DNA from: Cellvibrionales bacterium UBA1854
Lineage (GTDB): Bacteria > Pseudomonadota > Gammaproteobacteria > Pseudomonadales > Porticoccaceae
NCBI GenBank assembly: GCA_002338445.1
Contig: DDII01000080.1
Location: 7,085 to 21,355, forward strand
Reading direction: 5' to 3'
Length of the DNA: 14,271 nucleotides
In this document: positions 12,813 to 14,271 of the stretch, one piece after another
Layout: the number at the start of each line of letters is the position of its first letter
Position numbering within the stretch: position 1 is the first letter of the stretch
Notes under the pieces: model-generated
Told to the model about the DNA's origin: nothing
The model's database searches: none
What the model saw: the letters and a program-made list of their open reading frames with translations, nothing else
Translations under genes and position numbers: made by a program

Positions 12813-14174
12813 TATCCTCAGTGTAATTTCATCTCTGTAATCATCGACTTTTATGAGACGCTTCTCTGTCCGTGAACTTTTGGAAATAGTCATTATATAG
12901 TAGCCTTTGAAGCCCAAAAATTTGGCTGCTCCAAGTTTATCAGTCTGCATTGTTGCATGTGTCTGCCACCTCTGATTTATTAAATGAAGCCAAACCTTCC
13001 CGTTCAAGGGTAGAGAGAGATCCCAGTTCAAAAGACCACGGTTGTCCGGAATATTTTTGAGTTTTTCCCCAGCTCGGGACTTTTTAGTGAGCTTATTTAA
13101 CAAGGTCCAAGCAACAATTCCGTTTACCCTGGGGTGAGAAAATAGGATGGTCATGTAGTTCTCTGTCATTTCTGCGCGCCGATATTCGCTCGGTGAGAAG
13201 TGCGGGCCTGTATCCACCACCTCAAACTCGGTGGCCATGATTGGTAATTTAAAAATAGCGAGGCGCTCTAGGCGACGATATATCATAGCCGGTGTAATAT
13301 CATTGGTCCTAAAACGTGCTTGCACTCCGATTCCCTCGATTGGCCCCCCATCTTGCAGGATTGACCTGATAGTGTTGATGTACCTTTGAATTCGATCTTG
13401 TTGTTGTGTTGGAGCAGAGATAATGCGATTTTCATTTATGTACAAGGTCGAATAATCATTCCGACGATGTCTAGCTGCGAGCGAAAACCATTGCGCCATC
13501 ACCTCTTGACCTAGGACTTTTTGGATATCTTGATTTCCAAGCGGTTCGTTCAAAACATCCCAAGCCACGACATCCCATTTTTGTGAGGCCTCAATAATTT
13601 GATTATCAACAAATTGTTGAAGCCCCTTGATATCGGGTGTGTTTTTAAAACGCAATGCATCTTTGTGCATATGTCTCCATCCGGGCCAGACTAAGGTGTG
13701 CCCTCTGACCGTCACAGCATTTTCCCGTGCCCAAGCCAAGACCTCGGGCACATTTTTGCTGAGGGTGTCTTTATGTTTGTATTTGAGAGCATTTTCAAAA
13801 CCAATTTGATTGCCGAACAAGTGCAGATGTTTCCGGATCATATTGAATTGCTTTACACTAAATACTGTTCCGAACTGGAATTCATGTCGTACTAGTTTTG
13901 CATCAATCATTGCACCGGATATTGGATTTCCAAAAGCATCCTTCAAAATAATAGTTGATTGTTTTTTACGATAGCGGTCAATCCGTTGCTGGGCGGTATT
14001 TCGCCAAGCCATTTTTCCTGTCCACTTCGCATTATTTGCATGCTCTTCAATCAATTCTTCAATACCGGAAATATTGCCACCATCATAGGTGACTGCACCG
14101 AGTGATGGGCAGAAAAAAACTAATGTTTGGACCAGATAGACAATTGGTCGCAAACTCTTATTTTTAACACTCAT
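12810..14174 (-). CDS. Secreted GH10 endo-beta-1,4-xylanase-like enzyme
   Basis: A 454-residue protein with an N-terminal signal peptide (basic SVKNKSLRP, hydrophobic core to about 23, likely cleavage after SLGA at 27). It carries the glycoside hydrolase 10 landmarks: VRGHTLVWPGW (156-166, sugar-binding His and Trp), VVAWDVLNEPL with acid/base E210, GIGVQARF (281-288) and nucleophile E316 in IMATEFEV, then GIVAWTLLN (352-360). Before the barrel there is a beta-rich region (RIDRYRKKQSTIILKDAFG, RHEFQFGTVFS) common in long GH10 proteins, and the C-terminus (LGAAKFLGFKGYYIMTI) resembles a small beta domain found after the barrel. It should cleave xylan-like beta-1,4 chains outside the cytoplasm. 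The start ATG has GGGAG 12 bases upstream, rather far; a 6-codon overlapping upstream ATG frame lies between. Confidence 0.9.
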   Translation of the reverse strand: MSVKNKSLRPIVYLVQTLVFFCPSLGAVTYDGGNISGIEELIEEHANNAKWTGKMAWRNTAQQRIDRYRKKQSTIILKDAFGNPISGAMIDAKLVRHEFQFGTVFSVKQFNMIRKHLHLFGNQIGFENALKYKHKDTLSKNVPEVLAWARENAVTVRGHTLVWPGWRHMHKDALRFKNTPDIKGLQQFVDNQIIEASQKWDVVAWDVLNEPLGNQDIQKVLGQEVMAQWFSLAARHRRNDYSTLYINENRIISAPTQQQDRIQRYINTIRSILQDGGPIEGIGVQARFRTNDITPAMIYRRLERLAIFKLPIMATEFEVVDTGPHFSPSEYRRAEMTENYMTILFSHPRVNGIVAWTLLNKLTKKSRAGEKLKNIPDNRGLLNWDLSLPLNGKVWLHLINQRWQTHATMQTDKLGAAKFLGFKGYYIMTISKSSRTEKRLIKVDDYRDEITLRI

Positions 14175-14215
14175 TTTTATTCATGGCTCCCTCTCATAAA
14201 TATTGATGGAAAGCT

Positions 14216-14240
14216 AGACCACTAATTTTTTATTAGGTCT
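14216..14240. promoter_or_regulatory. Inverted repeat upstream of the GH10 gene
   Basis: AGACC-ac-TAAT (14216-14226) pairs with ATTAGGTCT (14232-14240): nine base pairs with a 2-nt bulge and a 5-nt T-rich loop, about 42 bases upstream of the GH10 start. It could be a binding site for a carbohydrate-responsive regulator or a leader hairpin. No clear -35/-10 pair was found around it. Confidence 0.35.
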
Positions 14241-14271
14241 CGACAAAAATAAATCAGATGACATACTCTAA

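Overview
The window looks like a fairly AT-rich accessory stretch of a Gram-negative, probably marine gammaproteobacterial chromosome. This is inferred from the kinds of genes present (a lipobox lipoprotein, a SixA-type phosphatase, a MAPEG membrane protein, a TPR-sulfotransferase, a secreted GH10 glycosidase) and the Shine-Dalgarno style. The taxonomic guess is weak. No tRNA, rRNA, insertion sequence, integrase or CRISPR array was seen.

Layout. 1-378 (+) is the 3' end of a Met/Pro-rich protein of unknown function. A GC-rich pair of mutually exclusive hairpins (418-464) separates it from a convergent three-helix membrane protein (475-885, -). That gene is divergent from a SixA-like histidine phosphatase (1019-1528, +), with a TTGACGTCAA palindrome between them. 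A HAD-superfamily phosphatase follows (1853-2650, +). From 2667 to 3461 (-) lies a clearly recognisable but broken S1/P1 nuclease gene with two frame changes, two in-frame stops and no normal start; all nine expected zinc ligands can still be read. About 600 bp of AT-rich, apparently gene-free DNA follows.

The centre holds two minus-strand genes: a 'choice-of-anchor I' beta-propeller lipoprotein (4058-6073) with a short collagen-like Gly-X-Y linker after its lipobox, and upstream of it a TPR-containing PAPS-dependent sulfotransferase (6253-7767). A cytosolic serine beta-lactamase-like esterase (8263-9453, +) comes next. The nearly 1 kb after it is mostly non-coding, but its distal end carries a decayed rhodanese/sulfurtransferase fragment (about 10084-10356, +).

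The right part holds a MAPEG-family membrane protein (10433-10894, -) preceded by a damaged-looking small reading frame, an unrecognised 91-aa ORF (11221-11496, +), an unrecognised 167-aa protein with an internal repeated motif (11696-12199, +), a small unrecognised protein (12292-12552, -) and a secreted GH10 xylanase-like enzyme (12810-14174, -) with an inverted repeat upstream.

The genes do not form one operon or pathway. Most are single-gene transcription units with large spacers, several of which hold gene remnants. The most solid non-obvious observations are the two pseudogenes (S1/P1 nuclease and rhodanese) and several structured intergenic inverted repeats. I did not find convincing evidence for a new multi-gene system.
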